Source: Pseudodesulfovibrio hydrargyri (lineage in GTDB: Bacteria; Desulfobacterota; Desulfovibrionia; Desulfovibrionales; Desulfovibrionaceae). Taken from it: a DNA stretch of 64,000 nucleotides. The stretch covers positions 807,531-871,530 of the forward strand of contig NZ_LKAQ01000004.1 in the NCBI RefSeq assembly GCF_001874525.1, read 5' to 3'. Positions within the stretch are counted from its first letter, which is position 1, and every line of letters begins with the position of its first letter. The position numbers were made by a program, and so were the translations under genes. The notes beneath the pieces were generated by a model, which made no database searches, was not told where the DNA came from, and saw only the letters and a list, made by a program, of their open reading frames with translations. This document shows, in pieces, positions 32,785 through 41,539 of the stretch.

Positions 32785-35700
32785 CTATACTCTCTCCTTT
32801 CCGCCATACAGCGCATAATACCCGCTCGGGACCACGACCAAAGTAAACAACGTCGAGGCGACCAACCCGAAGATCAGGGCCCAGGCCAACCCCGAAAAGA
32901 TGGGGTCCAGGGTGATGGGCCAGGCGCCCAGGGCGGTGGTCAGGGCGGTGAGCACGATGGGGCGCATGCGCACGGCGCCGGATTGGACGATGGCCTGTTT
33001 GAGGGGCACGCCGTCCTTAACCTCGGACTGGATGAACTCGATGAGCACGAGCGAGTTGCGGATGACGATGCCGCCGAGCGCGATCATGCCGATCATGGAT
33101 GTGGCGGTGAAGAAGACCGGGTCGCCGAACCCGCCGACCGTGGAGCCCACCGCCAGGTTGAGCAGCCAGAATCCGGGCAGGATGCCGAGCAGGGTCAGGG
33201 GGATGGCGGACATGATCAGGGCGGGCATGACGAACGAGCCGGTCTGGCCCACGAGCAGGATGAAGATGCCGATCAGGGCGGCCGCAAAGGCGATGCCCAG
33301 GTCGCGGAACACGTCCAGGGTGATCTTCCATTCCCCCTCGCCCGCCCACTCGGTGGTCAGGCCGGGCTGCGGGGGATCCTTTTTGAGCATGGACTGGAGG
33401 TCCAGGACCGCCTCGCCGGGCGGGATGCCCGCGGTTTCGGCGTAGACGTAGGCCACGCGCCTGAGGTTCTTGTGGTAGATGGGCTGTTCGGCCGGGACCT
33501 CGCGGAACGAGCCGAGTTCGGCCAGGGGGACCATGGCCCCGGACGCGGTCTTCATGCGCAGCTCGCCCAAAGTGTCCGGGCCGGTGCGCAGAGCCACGGG
33601 CAGGACCAGGCGCACGGGCAGGGGCTGGCGCTCGTTGGGCAGGTGTACGTTGGCCGGGGTGGAGCCGGACAGGGCCAGGCGCAGGGCGTCGACCACATCG
33701 GCGGTGGTCACGCCGTGCAGGGCGGCCTTTTCCTTGTCCAGGACAAAGTCGTACATGGTCCGGTCGGTCTCGGACGAGTCGTCCAGGTCCACCAGGCCGG
33801 GCAGGGCGGACATGACCGATTCCACGTGACGCGCGCCCTGGATGAGGGAACCGTAGTCCATGGCCGGGCGGCCGTAGACCTCGGCGGTCAGGGTGGCGAT
33901 AACCGGCGGGCCGGGCGGGGTCTCGACGAGCTTCATGCGAACAAAGTTGCGGTCCGCGATGGCCTGGAGGTCGTTGCGCAGGCGCAGACCGATGGCGTGG
34001 GACTGCATGGACCGTTCGGACTTGTCCTTGAGGTTGACGCGGATGTCCGCGAGGTTGGGCTGCTCGCGCCAGTAGTAGTGGCGGACCATGCCGTTGAAGT
34101 CCATGGGCGAGGGCCGGCCCGCGTAGGTCACGAAGTCGGTCACCTCGGGCACGGTGCGCAGATAGGCCTCGAAGTCGCGCACGGCGCGGTCGGTCCGCTC
34201 CAGGGTGGTCCCTTCGGGCATGTCCACCAGAATCTGAAATTCGTTCTTGTTGTCGAAGGGCAGCATCTTGAGCGGCACCAACCGCATGACCACCAGCCCG
34301 GCGCACAGGCCGAGCCCGGCCAGGATGCCGGTCAGCAGCAGCCAGCGGTTGCGGGACTTGCTCAGAAACGGGGTGATGGCCGCGCCGTAGATGCGTTGCA
34401 GCCGGGTGCCGGTCTTGCCGCCGGAAGTATCGTCCTTGGGCGCGGGTTTCCTGAACTTGTGGTTGCGCAGCAGCAGGTAGGCCATCCACGGCACCACGGT
34501 CAGGGCGGCCACGGTGGAAAAGGACACGGTCAGGGGCACGTTGGCGGCCATGGGGGCCATATACGGGCCCATCATGCCGGTGATGAAGAAGAGCGGGGCA
34601 AAGGAGACGATGATCGCCAGGGTGGACAGGATGACCGGGGGCAGGACCTCCTTCACGGCGGCCAGGGTGGCCTCGAGCGGATCGCGCAGCCCCATGCGGA
34701 TGTGCCGCTGGATGTTGTCCACGTTGGTGATGGGATCGTCCACCACCAGGCCGAGCGAGAGGATGAGCGCGAACAGGGTGACCCGGTTGATGGTGTAGCC
34801 CATCAGGTGGTTGACGAACAGGGCCAGGGAAAAACTCATGGGCACGGCCAGGGCGACCACCAGGGCCTCGCGCCAGCCCAGGGTGAAGGCGAGCAGGGCG
34901 ATGACCGTGATGATGGCGAACAGCAGGGAGGAGAGCAGGTCGTTGACCTTGGCGTGGGCGGTCTGGCCGTAGTCGCGGGTCACGGTCAGGGTCACGCCCT
35001 CGGGCAGCACGTTGCGCTCGAGCTCCCTGGCGCGTTTGATGACCGCGTCGGCCACGCCCACGGCGTTGACGCCCTTTTTCTTGGACAGACCGATGGTCAC
35101 GGCGGGCCGGGACACGTTTTCGGGCTCGCAGTCGTGTTCGGTCAGGTACAGGTCGGAAAAGCCGATGCGCGAATAGCTGGCCGGTTCGGCCGGGCCGTCG
35201 AGAATGTCGGCCACGTCGCGCAGGTAGACCGGCCTGTCGTCGAACACGCCGACCACCAGGGAAGCGGCATCGTCCGCTGACAGCAGGAAGGATTCGCTGA
35301 CCACCGGAGTGTCCGCGTCGCCGGACACGAAATGTCCGGCGGGCAGGGAGCGGTCCGCGCCCGAAAGGGCCGTGGCGATCTCCCCTGGCGAGACGTGGAA
35401 CCCGGCCATGCGGTCCGGGTGCAGCTCCACGCGCACCTCGCGCGAGCGGCCCGAATACAGGCGCACCCGGGAGACGTCCTCGACCTCGGCCAGCCGGTGG
35501 AACAGCTCCTCGGCCATGCGCCGCAGATCGAAATCGGAGTAGCGGCCTTCGTAACCATGGTCCGCGTGCAGGGTCAGGGTGACGATGGGCACATCGTCGA
35601 TCTCCACCGGCTTGACCACCCAGCCGGTGACGATGGACGGGGCCAGATCCTGATTCTTCATGATCGTGTTGTACAGCTTGAGCAGCGAGTCCTCGCGGTT

Positions 35701-36030
35701 CTCGCCGACAAAGAAGCGCACGGTCACGGAGGTCCGGTCCTTGCTGGAGATGGAGTAGACGTACTCCACCCCGTCGATCTGCCAGAGCAGCCGCTCCAGC
35801 GGCGTGGTCACGAGCTTTTCCACCTCCTCGGCGGACGCGCCCGGCACCTGGACCAGGACGTCGGCCATGGGCACCACGATCTGCGGCTCCTCCTCGCGCG
35901 GGGTGACCATGATGGCGGCCGCGCCGACCATGAGCGAGGCCAGCGCCAGGATAATGGACATCTGCGAGGTCAGGAAATAGCGAACGATGGACGGCAGAAA
36001 TCCCCGGACCCTGGATTGATCGGGCGGCAT
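32785..36030 (-). CDS. RND-family efflux permease
   Basis: This 1081-residue pump of the AcrB/HAE-like RND superfamily has twelve expected membrane helices, two large periplasmic loops, LVVDDPITNVDN in TM4 (the two aspartates serve proton relay) and the SMIGMIALGGIVIRNSLVLIEF segment in the second half. It is at the usual length. The ATG at 36030 overlaps the adaptor stop (ATGA) and has GGAGGGAGGG before it. No outer-membrane factor gene is adjacent, so a TolC-like partner must be encoded elsewhere. Substrate unknown; the divergent TM4 motif is unlike the classic drug pumps. Confidence 0.93.
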   Translation of the reverse strand: MPPDQSRVRGFLPSIVRYFLTSQMSIILALASLMVGAAAIMVTPREEEPQIVVPMADVLVQVPGASAEEVEKLVTTPLERLLWQIDGVEYVYSISSKDRTSVTVRFFVGENREDSLLKLYNTIMKNQDLAPSIVTGWVVKPVEIDDVPIVTLTLHADHGYEGRYSDFDLRRMAEELFHRLAEVEDVSRVRLYSGRSREVRVELHPDRMAGFHVSPGEIATALSGADRSLPAGHFVSGDADTPVVSESFLLSADDAASLVVGVFDDRPVYLRDVADILDGPAEPASYSRIGFSDLYLTEHDCEPENVSRPAVTIGLSKKKGVNAVGVADAVIKRARELERNVLPEGVTLTVTRDYGQTAHAKVNDLLSSLLFAIITVIALLAFTLGWREALVVALAVPMSFSLALFVNHLMGYTINRVTLFALILSLGLVVDDPITNVDNIQRHIRMGLRDPLEATLAAVKEVLPPVILSTLAIIVSFAPLFFITGMMGPYMAPMAANVPLTVSFSTVAALTVVPWMAYLLLRNHKFRKPAPKDDTSGGKTGTRLQRIYGAAITPFLSKSRNRWLLLTGILAGLGLCAGLVVMRLVPLKMLPFDNKNEFQILVDMPEGTTLERTDRAVRDFEAYLRTVPEVTDFVTYAGRPSPMDFNGMVRHYYWREQPNLADIRVNLKDKSERSMQSHAIGLRLRNDLQAIADRNFVRMKLVETPPGPPVIATLTAEVYGRPAMDYGSLIQGARHVESVMSALPGLVDLDDSSETDRTMYDFVLDKEKAALHGVTTADVVDALRLALSGSTPANVHLPNERQPLPVRLVLPVALRTGPDTLGELRMKTASGAMVPLAELGSFREVPAEQPIYHKNLRRVAYVYAETAGIPPGEAVLDLQSMLKKDPPQPGLTTEWAGEGEWKITLDVFRDLGIAFAAALIGIFILLVGQTGSFVMPALIMSAIPLTLLGILPGFWLLNLAVGSTVGGFGDPVFFTATSMIGMIALGGIVIRNSLVLIEFIQSEVKDGVPLKQAIVQSGAVRMRPIVLTALTTALGAWPITLDPIFSGLAWALIFGLVASTLFTLVVVPSGYYALYGGKERV

Positions 36031-37160
36031 CAGAGCCCTCCCTCCCGGCCCAGCCCCACGGTCTCGCCGCCGGACAGGCCGGACAGGATCTCGACCTTGC
36101 CGTCCACGGCCTGTCCGGTGCGCACGTAAACCGGCTGCCACCCCTCGGCGCCCTCGACCATGACGGTCTCGAGTTGGCCCACGTGGCGGACCGCCTCCCT
36201 GGGCACCAGCACGGTCTCCCGCTCGCCCAGAGGAATCAGCAGACGGCCGAACATGCCGGGATACAGGCCGGGCCGGTCGGGCAGCCTGACCTTGACCAGG
36301 AACGAGCGGGTCACGGGGTCGGCCAACGGCTCGATCTCCTGGACCACGCCGGTAAGCGGCGTCTTGTCGCTCAGGGCGGTGATGACCACGGACAGGGAGT
36401 CGCCGAGCTTGATGCGCCCGATGAGCGCCTCGCGGACCATGGCTTCCAGGTGCATGGACCCGCTGGTGTGCAGGGTCAAAAGCTCCTTGTTGGGGAAGGC
36501 CAGATCGCCCGGCTCCACCAGCCGCTTGGCCACCTCGCCCGCCTCCTGGGCCGTGATGGTCGTGTAGCCCAGGTCGATCTCGGATTCCTGGACCACCTTG
36601 TCCGCCTCGCGCGCCTGGGCCTCGGCCCCGGCCACGCCCTGCTCGGCCCGGCTCAAGGCGGCCTTGGCCTGCAGATAGTCGGCCTCGGCCTTTTCCACTT
36701 CCTCGGCCGTGACCACCTTCTGCTCGAAGAGCTGGCTCATGCGCCGGTAGGTGGATTCGGACTTGGTGTACGCGGCCTTGGCCGAAGCCAGCACGTCGCG
36801 GGACTGGGCCACCTGGCTGCGGGCCGAGGCCAGCGCCTGGCGGGAACGCTCCAGCCGGGTGTTGGATGCGCGGCTGTCCAGAACCACCAGTTTGTCGCCC
36901 TTGGCCACGCGGTCGCCGGGCCGGACCAGGACGTCCAGCACCCTCCCCGTGACCTGCGCCTCCACCCGGATGTCAGTCTTGGCCTGGACCGTGCCCACCG
37001 CGTCGAACAGGCGCGGCAAGACCGTGCGCTCGGCCACGGCCGTGGCCCCGGGCTCGTACCCGGCCCCCTTGCTCACGGTCGCAGGGGGCTCCTGCCCGCA
37101 ACCGGCCAGCACCGCCGAGAACAAGACAATTGACAATATGTTCAGGATTCTTTTTCGCAT
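36030..37160 (-). CDS. RND periplasmic adaptor lipoprotein
   Basis: This 376-residue membrane-fusion protein has a signal peptide and lipobox (VLAGC, Cys21), a lipoyl/barrel-hairpin half (VEAQVTGRVLDVLVRPGDRV), a long Ala/Gln/Glu/Lys coiled-coil hairpin (about 110-190) and a beta-barrel part with YTTITAQEAGEVAKRLVEPGD. It links the inner-membrane pump to an outer-membrane channel. ATGA overlap with the downstream permease. The start at 37160 was chosen because the signal peptide begins there. Confidence 0.92.
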   Translation of the reverse strand: MRKRILNILSIVLFSAVLAGCGQEPPATVSKGAGYEPGATAVAERTVLPRLFDAVGTVQAKTDIRVEAQVTGRVLDVLVRPGDRVAKGDKLVVLDSRASNTRLERSRQALASARSQVAQSRDVLASAKAAYTKSESTYRRMSQLFEQKVVTAEEVEKAEADYLQAKAALSRAEQGVAGAEAQAREADKVVQESEIDLGYTTITAQEAGEVAKRLVEPGDLAFPNKELLTLHTSGSMHLEAMVREALIGRIKLGDSLSVVITALSDKTPLTGVVQEIEPLADPVTRSFLVKVRLPDRPGLYPGMFGRLLIPLGERETVLVPREAVRHVGQLETVMVEGAEGWQPVYVRTGQAVDGKVEILSGLSGGETVGLGREGGL

Positions 37161-37443
37161 GACCCGGTATATAACACACAATCCCCGACTCACGCCACGG
37201 ACAAGATCATGCCTTTGATCCGGATTTCCTTCGGAATGCCGACAACCGCCGAGAGGCAATCCGCTTCTGAAACCGCCTCATCCCGCATTGCATATACAAT
37301 ATCTATACAATTTATAACACTGTTCCATATCAGCTTAAGAATCTGTTAACCCTTTCCTGCTGTTGCAGCGGTTGTATTAAAAAAAGCTAACCGTTCTTTT
37401 TCTTTGCACATTGTATGGACTTCCCATTTCAGGAGTGTTTGTT
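37161..37443. other. AT-rich intergenic region between divergent operons
   Basis: About 283 bases between the adaptor gene and the lipoprotein pair, AT-rich toward the right side (37280-37400) and containing several TATACAA/TATAA-like elements. No gene or convincing hairpin was found; it should hold the promoters of both transcripts. Confidence 0.4.
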
Positions 37444-38463
37444 GTGAAACCGATACGCATCATGTCGCTGTTGTTTCTGGCCGTCTTCCTCGTGGGATGC
37501 GGCCCCACCGCCAAATGCCCCCCCAGGCCCGAGGCCACGGCCCAAGTGGCCCCCGCCACCCCCCTGCCGTTCCGGGTCGGCAGGCTGACTTACCTTCCCG
37601 CCCCCGACGGAGAGCGGATGGAAGACAAAATGATCTTCGAACCCCAGTACCTGAACGATCTCATGAAGATCACAAAAGAGGCGCTGTACGCCCCGGAATT
37701 CAACAACTCCCGGTCCGACGCCGTGGTCAACGTGGAGATCAAGGCCAAGGCCATGCTCCTCGGCACATACAGTGCGTGGGCCCCAAGCCCTTCCCTGTTC
37801 GCGGCGCAGTACACGGTAACCGACGTCGCCACAGGGCGGACCCTCCTGCAAAAGGACTATGAAAGCGAACAGGATTTTATCTTTGAAAGAACGACCTGTA
37901 CGCATCCGGCCAATCCGATCCGGGCGTACCAGACCGCCGTGAACCTCGTCACCGAGCAGTTCATGCACGACCTGGCCGGGCTCACCCCTACGCCTCTGAA
38001 GGACGGCGCATCGGCCCGCATACATGGCTCTCTCCTGTCCGTGTCCACGGAGGTCCCGCTCACCAAGGACAATATCCACTGGATATTCAACCACGCCAAG
38101 GAGCGCGCCTCCGGCAAGGAGTCATATACTCTGAACTTCATGGCCCGTCTGATGTCGGAACTGCCGACCAAGGTCAGTCGCGACATCGCAGCCGGGCACT
38201 TGTTCGATCACGACCCGACGACCGTTTACACCATAAAGATCGTCGTACCTGAAATAGCCGCCAACCGTGGAGGCTGGTTTTCCAAAGAGAGAAACCGGTT
38301 CGCTGCGGATGCGGTGATATCCAAAAGCGAAAAGGAGATTGGCAGCGTTGAACTCGACCTGGACGATTACGACGAATTTGAGTCGTTCGAGAACATCCTG
38401 TCACTCTATTCCGCCAAGATAACGAAATACCTCAGTGAAATGAACGGAGAGGAGGCCAAATGA
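37444..38463 (+). CDS. Hypothetical lipoprotein
   Basis: This 339-residue protein has a lipoprotein signal (VFLVGC, Cys19) and no family I recognise. It starts with GTG at 37444 behind AGGAGTGTTTGTT. Two similar-size parts are visible (about 35-180 and 190-330); the first includes DAVVNVEIKAKAMLLGTYSAW. It overlaps the following lipoprotein gene by ATGA, so the two are co-expressed. Predicted location: periplasmic face of a membrane. GC is lower than in most neighbours. Confidence 0.75.
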   Translation: MKPIRIMSLLFLAVFLVGCGPTAKCPPRPEATAQVAPATPLPFRVGRLTYLPAPDGERMEDKMIFEPQYLNDLMKITKEALYAPEFNNSRSDAVVNVEIKAKAMLLGTYSAWAPSPSLFAAQYTVTDVATGRTLLQKDYESEQDFIFERTTCTHPANPIRAYQTAVNLVTEQFMHDLAGLTPTPLKDGASARIHGSLLSVSTEVPLTKDNIHWIFNHAKERASGKESYTLNFMARLMSELPTKVSRDIAAGHLFDHDPTTVYTIKIVVPEIAANRGGWFSKERNRFAADAVISKSEKEIGSVELDLDDYDEFESFENILSLYSAKITKYLSEMNGEEAK

Positions 38464-39296
38464 AAACCACTCTTGCCCTAGTGATCGGCATTGTTCTTCT
38501 GGCAACGGCTGGTTGTGCCCCGCATCGCCTGGCCGGAAACGACGTCCTGCCGCTGACGGAAGAAGCCCAGCTGCAGTATCCGCCCAGTTCCGGGCATATT
38601 GACATGACCCTCGCTGCGGGGCAGCGCCGGTTCCAGTTCAACACACAACAATACTCATTGGATTACACTGTCCGACCGGAAGGGGATGTCCTGCATTGGC
38701 AGTTCATTGCTACGGCCAAGATCTACGGCATCGAAAACAACAAGAGGGCCGAGCCCAAGACATTGGATGATGTGCTCAAGCTCTACAATCTGAAGGATTC
38801 CCATGGTAAACTGAAGGTTGAGATCGAAACCGACCTGTTGGGCAACCCCTTGTGGGACGCCCAGGCAGAGGAGGAAAGCGACCCGGATGCGGAATTGAAC
38901 GACGCCTTCTGGCAGGCCTATTACCGCAAGGTCTTTTCCATGCTCATTCTTCCTTTTTCCGCGTCCAACGCCGCTACCGGGGCCGTCATCTCCCATGGTC
39001 ACCCCATGGTGCCGGTGAAATACGCACCGCATTTCGGGGACACCGAGATCGTTCTTTCAGGGCAAAAGACGCTCAAAGGCCACGAATGCCTCGTGTTTGA
39101 ATACAAGGCGACGAGCAAGCAGTACAAAAACAGGTACAGGCAAAAGGTCATCGACTCCGTGGACGCCGCTTTGATCGTGGACAAGGAAACCAAAGTGCTC
39201 CGCGAAGCAAAGAGCGTCTACAGAGCCAAAAACATCACCTATTATCTGAAGGCGGCATACTCCGATCCCGCACCGGATGCGGCGGACGCGCAATAG
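38460..39296 (+). CDS. Hypothetical lipoprotein
   Basis: This 278-residue protein has a lipobox (ATAGC, Cys19). After the signal it is mixed alpha/beta with a C-terminal region of short beta strands (GQKTLKGHECLVFEYKATSK). Not recognised. Translation is coupled to the preceding lipoprotein by a four-base overlap, and the pair ends in a strong terminator. The two may form a complex; function unknown. Confidence 0.75.
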   Translation: MKTTLALVIGIVLLATAGCAPHRLAGNDVLPLTEEAQLQYPPSSGHIDMTLAAGQRRFQFNTQQYSLDYTVRPEGDVLHWQFIATAKIYGIENNKRAEPKTLDDVLKLYNLKDSHGKLKVEIETDLLGNPLWDAQAEEESDPDAELNDAFWQAYYRKVFSMLILPFSASNAATGAVISHGHPMVPVKYAPHFGDTEIVLSGQKTLKGHECLVFEYKATSKQYKNRYRQKVIDSVDAALIVDKETKVLREAKSVYRAKNITYYLKAAYSDPAPDAADAQ

Positions 39297-39316
39297 CGCG
39301 ACGCGGCTTTGGCCCG

Positions 39317-39349
39317 GACGGACACGGTCAACCGTGTCCGTCTTTTTTT
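39317..39349 (+). terminator. Intrinsic terminator after the lipoprotein pair
   Basis: GACGGACACGGT (39317-39328) and ACCGTGTCCGTC (39331-39342) with loop CA, followed by TTTTTTTG. Confidence 0.92.
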
Positions 39350-39733
39350 GGGCGTAAAAAAAGTGCGCTGACCGGTTTACCCGGCGGTCCCTGGCTCTCT
39401 GCCTCGGGGGTCCATGCGCACACTATGCTTTGCGGGGGCGCGACTCGATTCGCTGGTATATGGTCTGCTGTGGTTTAACGGGTGGAATCCTCCGTTCGGG
39501 TTGCCGTCGTATATGTCATGGGCCGATCCCTTTCGGGCCTTTCCCTTATGGCCATCTTTGGCACTATAGAAGTAAGCATTCGGGCGGAGATGTCCAGAGG
39601 GCGGGACACAAAATCGAACATTGCGGGGACGGTTCCCGGCAGGGAACCGGGGCACCGCGCCGTGCCTTCTTGCAACGCGGGCGGCAGGTGGTATGGTCGG
39701 ATGAAAACAAGGATAGTAACCAGGAGACCTATC
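39350..39733. other. Intergenic stretch, no gene seen
   Basis: About 385 bases between the terminator and the nitroreductase. Open frames in it are Arg-rich and lack ribosome sites or family resemblance. It presumably contains the nitroreductase promoter; I could not pick boxes with confidence. Confidence 0.4.
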
Positions 39734-39736
39734 GTG

Positions 39737-40519
39737 ATGATCACCATCGATGCCCAAAAATGCGTCAGGGACGGATTCTGCGTCCAGGCCTGCCCCGCCA
39801 ACCTTATCAGGATGGACGGCGGGTCCGTGCCCGAGGAAATCGACGGGGCCGCCGACCGCTGTATCCGTTGCGGCCACTGTGTGGCCGTGTGCCCCACCAA
39901 TGCTCTGGACAACGCGCTGACGCCCGCCGGGGACTATTTCCCGACGCCCGAAAAGCGGCCCGACGCCGAGGCCATGGAGAACCTGCTCGTTTCCCGACGC
40001 TCGGCGCGTTCATTCCGCAAGAAACCGGTCTCGCGCGAGCAGTTGGAACGGCTGCTGGAAACGGCCCGCCGCTCGCCCACGGCGTCCAATTCCCAGAAGC
40101 TGTCCTGGACCATGATCCAGGACGCGCAGCGGCTGGACCGCGTCCGGGAACTGTCGCTTGAGTGGATGGGCGGCGACCCGGCGCGCTCGCACTACGTGGA
40201 GTCCGCCCGGCAGGGGCGGGACGTGATCCTGCGCAACGCCACGGCCCTGGCCGTGGTCCACGGGCCCGCGGACTACGCCTGGACCGCCATCGACGGGACC
40301 ATCGCCCTGACCTACATGGAGCTGCTGGCCGCGACCATGGGGTTGGGCACCTGCTGGGCCGGGCTGGTGACCGCCGCGAGCAAGGCGGTTCCCGACCTGC
40401 TCCCGGTGCTCGGCGTGCCCGAGGGGAGCCAGGTCGGCGGCGCGATCATGCTCGGGCATCCCCGGCTGAAGCACCTTCTCATTCCGCCCCGGAACGCGGC
40501 GCGGGTCACCTGGCTGTAA
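39737..40519 (+). CDS. Ferredoxin-nitroreductase fusion
   Basis: This 260-residue protein has an N-terminal two-cluster ferredoxin part (about 1-55) and a nitroreductase domain (about 75-255; SRRSARSFRKKPVSREQLER, RRSPTASNSQ). The second motif is complete (CIRCGHCVAVCP). The first reads C9-V-R-D12-G-F-C15-V-Q-A-C19-P, with aspartate where the second cysteine usually lies, as in some ferredoxins that hold an Asp-ligated cluster. FMN-dependent reductase with electrons from its own clusters. AGGAG lies 10 bases upstream; a GTG one codon earlier is equally possible. Confidence 0.92.
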   Translation: MITIDAQKCVRDGFCVQACPANLIRMDGGSVPEEIDGAADRCIRCGHCVAVCPTNALDNALTPAGDYFPTPEKRPDAEAMENLLVSRRSARSFRKKPVSREQLERLLETARRSPTASNSQKLSWTMIQDAQRLDRVRELSLEWMGGDPARSHYVESARQGRDVILRNATALAVVHGPADYAWTAIDGTIALTYMELLAATMGLGTCWAGLVTAASKAVPDLLPVLGVPEGSQVGGAIMLGHPRLKHLLIPPRNAARVTWL

Positions 40520-40552
40520 GATAAAGAATGGAGTGGCCCTCCTCCGGGAGGG

Positions 40553-41218
40553 TCACTTGACCTGTTTGACCACGGCCCCGGCCTCGCGGTCCGGGGTCAG
40601 CTCATAGATGCGGTCGGCCGACCCGGCGAAGAGGTCCAGCGGATGGTGGCTGATGACCAGGAGCTGGAGTTCCAGGCGGGCGGCGATCTCCTGGATGAGC
40701 TTCATGAACTTGGGGATCAGGCCGGGCTTGAGCCAGCAGTCCTGCTCGTCGAGCACCAGGAACGGCCGATGGGCCGCCTCGGGCAGCTGGGACAGGGCGA
40801 TGAGCCGCAACCCCACGGACAGGATGTTGCAGACCGAGCCGCCCTGGCCGGACATGATGTCCTCGATCTCGTCCTCGCGCCCCTGGTTGCGGATCAGGAA
40901 ATGGATCTGAAGGCGGTTGTTCTTGACCTCGCGCTCGGTGACCACCACCCGGTCCTGGCCCAGGATCTCGCGGATGGCGTGGGTCAGGTTGGCCTCCACC
41001 TCGTCGAGGATGCGGCCGAACAGGGCGGTGGACAGCTCCTCGAGCGTGTCGCTCGCCCTGGGGGCGAGGTCCAGGAACTCCCGCACCTCGGCCAGCTTGC
41101 CGCGCACGCGGCCGTGCTCGGCGTGCCACTGCTCGCCCAGGGCGGACAGCCGGTGCAGACGGCCCTCGGCCTCCCGGCGGGCCCGGCGCAGTTCGCTCAA
41201 GTCGGCGGACACGGTCAC
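40553..41218 (-). CDS. Rad50/SbcC-like ATPase, C-terminal half
   Basis: This 221-residue protein has a short N-terminal coiled coil (about 1-50) and then the C-terminal ABC ATPase lobe: signature SGQGGS (123-128), Walker B FLVLDEQD (153-160) and the H-loop ISHHP (189-193). There is no Walker A, so it cannot bind ATP as a complete site alone. It should pair with the Walker A half encoded at 42481-43827. It starts with GTG one base past the stop of the coiled-coil gene. Together with the Mre11-like gene it makes a split DNA-repair ATPase. Truncation of a larger gene is unlikely because the partner pieces are adjacent and intact. Confidence 0.85.
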   Translation of the reverse strand: MTVSADLSELRRARREAEGRLHRLSALGEQWHAEHGRVRGKLAEVREFLDLAPRASDTLEELSTALFGRILDEVEANLTHAIREILGQDRVVVTEREVKNNRLQIHFLIRNQGREDEIEDIMSGQGGSVCNILSVGLRLIALSQLPEAAHRPFLVLDEQDCWLKPGLIPKFMKLIQEIAARLELQLLVISHHPLDLFAGSADRIYELTPDREAGAVVKQVK

Positions 41219-41539
41219 CTAGTCGCCCTCCACCGCGTTTTCCACCTGGGCGAGGTCACCCTGCATCTGTTGGATATGTTCGCGGTACTTGGCCACAACT
41301 TCTTCGTTTTGCTTGCGTTTCTCTTCGAGAAGCTGTTGCAGTTCCTTGAGGTCGCTGGTCCCGTACTCGGCCTCGGCCTGCTGCTTCAGGGTCTCCAGCT
41401 GGTGGGAGAGCTGGGCCACGGCCTCCTCGGTGCGCACCTTGCGGTCGCGCAACTGCTCGTACTGGCGGCGCAGGCCGTTAAGCTCCTGCTCCACCTGGGA
41501 ATCCCTGTTCGTCCCTGTCTGGTTGTGGTTGTTATTCAC
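41219..41539 (-). CDS. Coiled-coil linker protein of the split Rad50-like system
   Basis: This 106-residue protein is almost entirely coiled coil (about 15-100, heptads of Leu/Ala with Glu/Lys/Gln) with no cysteine and no catalytic motif. I place the start at GTG 41539, overlapping the nuclease stop by 8 bases, because a GAGGAGG ribosome site lies directly upstream; an ATG at 41557 lies before that site. Its location between the Mre11-like and Rad50 C-half genes suggests that it provides part of the coiled-coil arm, or a separate adaptor. Function is inferred from context. Confidence 0.8.
   Translation of the reverse strand: MNNNHNQTGTNRDSQVEQELNGLRRQYEQLRDRKVRTEEAVAQLSHQLETLKQQAEAEYGTSDLKELQQLLEEKRKQNEEVVAKYREHIQQMQGDLAQVENAVEGD

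Noticed and set aside
32983..35280. Very long open frame antisense to the RND permease
   Set aside because: It is a mirror of a high-GC gene: Gly/His/Gln/Asp-rich, no domain, no ribosome site. The permease on the other strand has clear family motifs.
40532..40557. Hairpin between nitroreductase and Rad50 C-half
   Set aside because: The stem needs G-T pairs, has no T-run and overlaps the stop of the convergent gene; possible but not supported enough.
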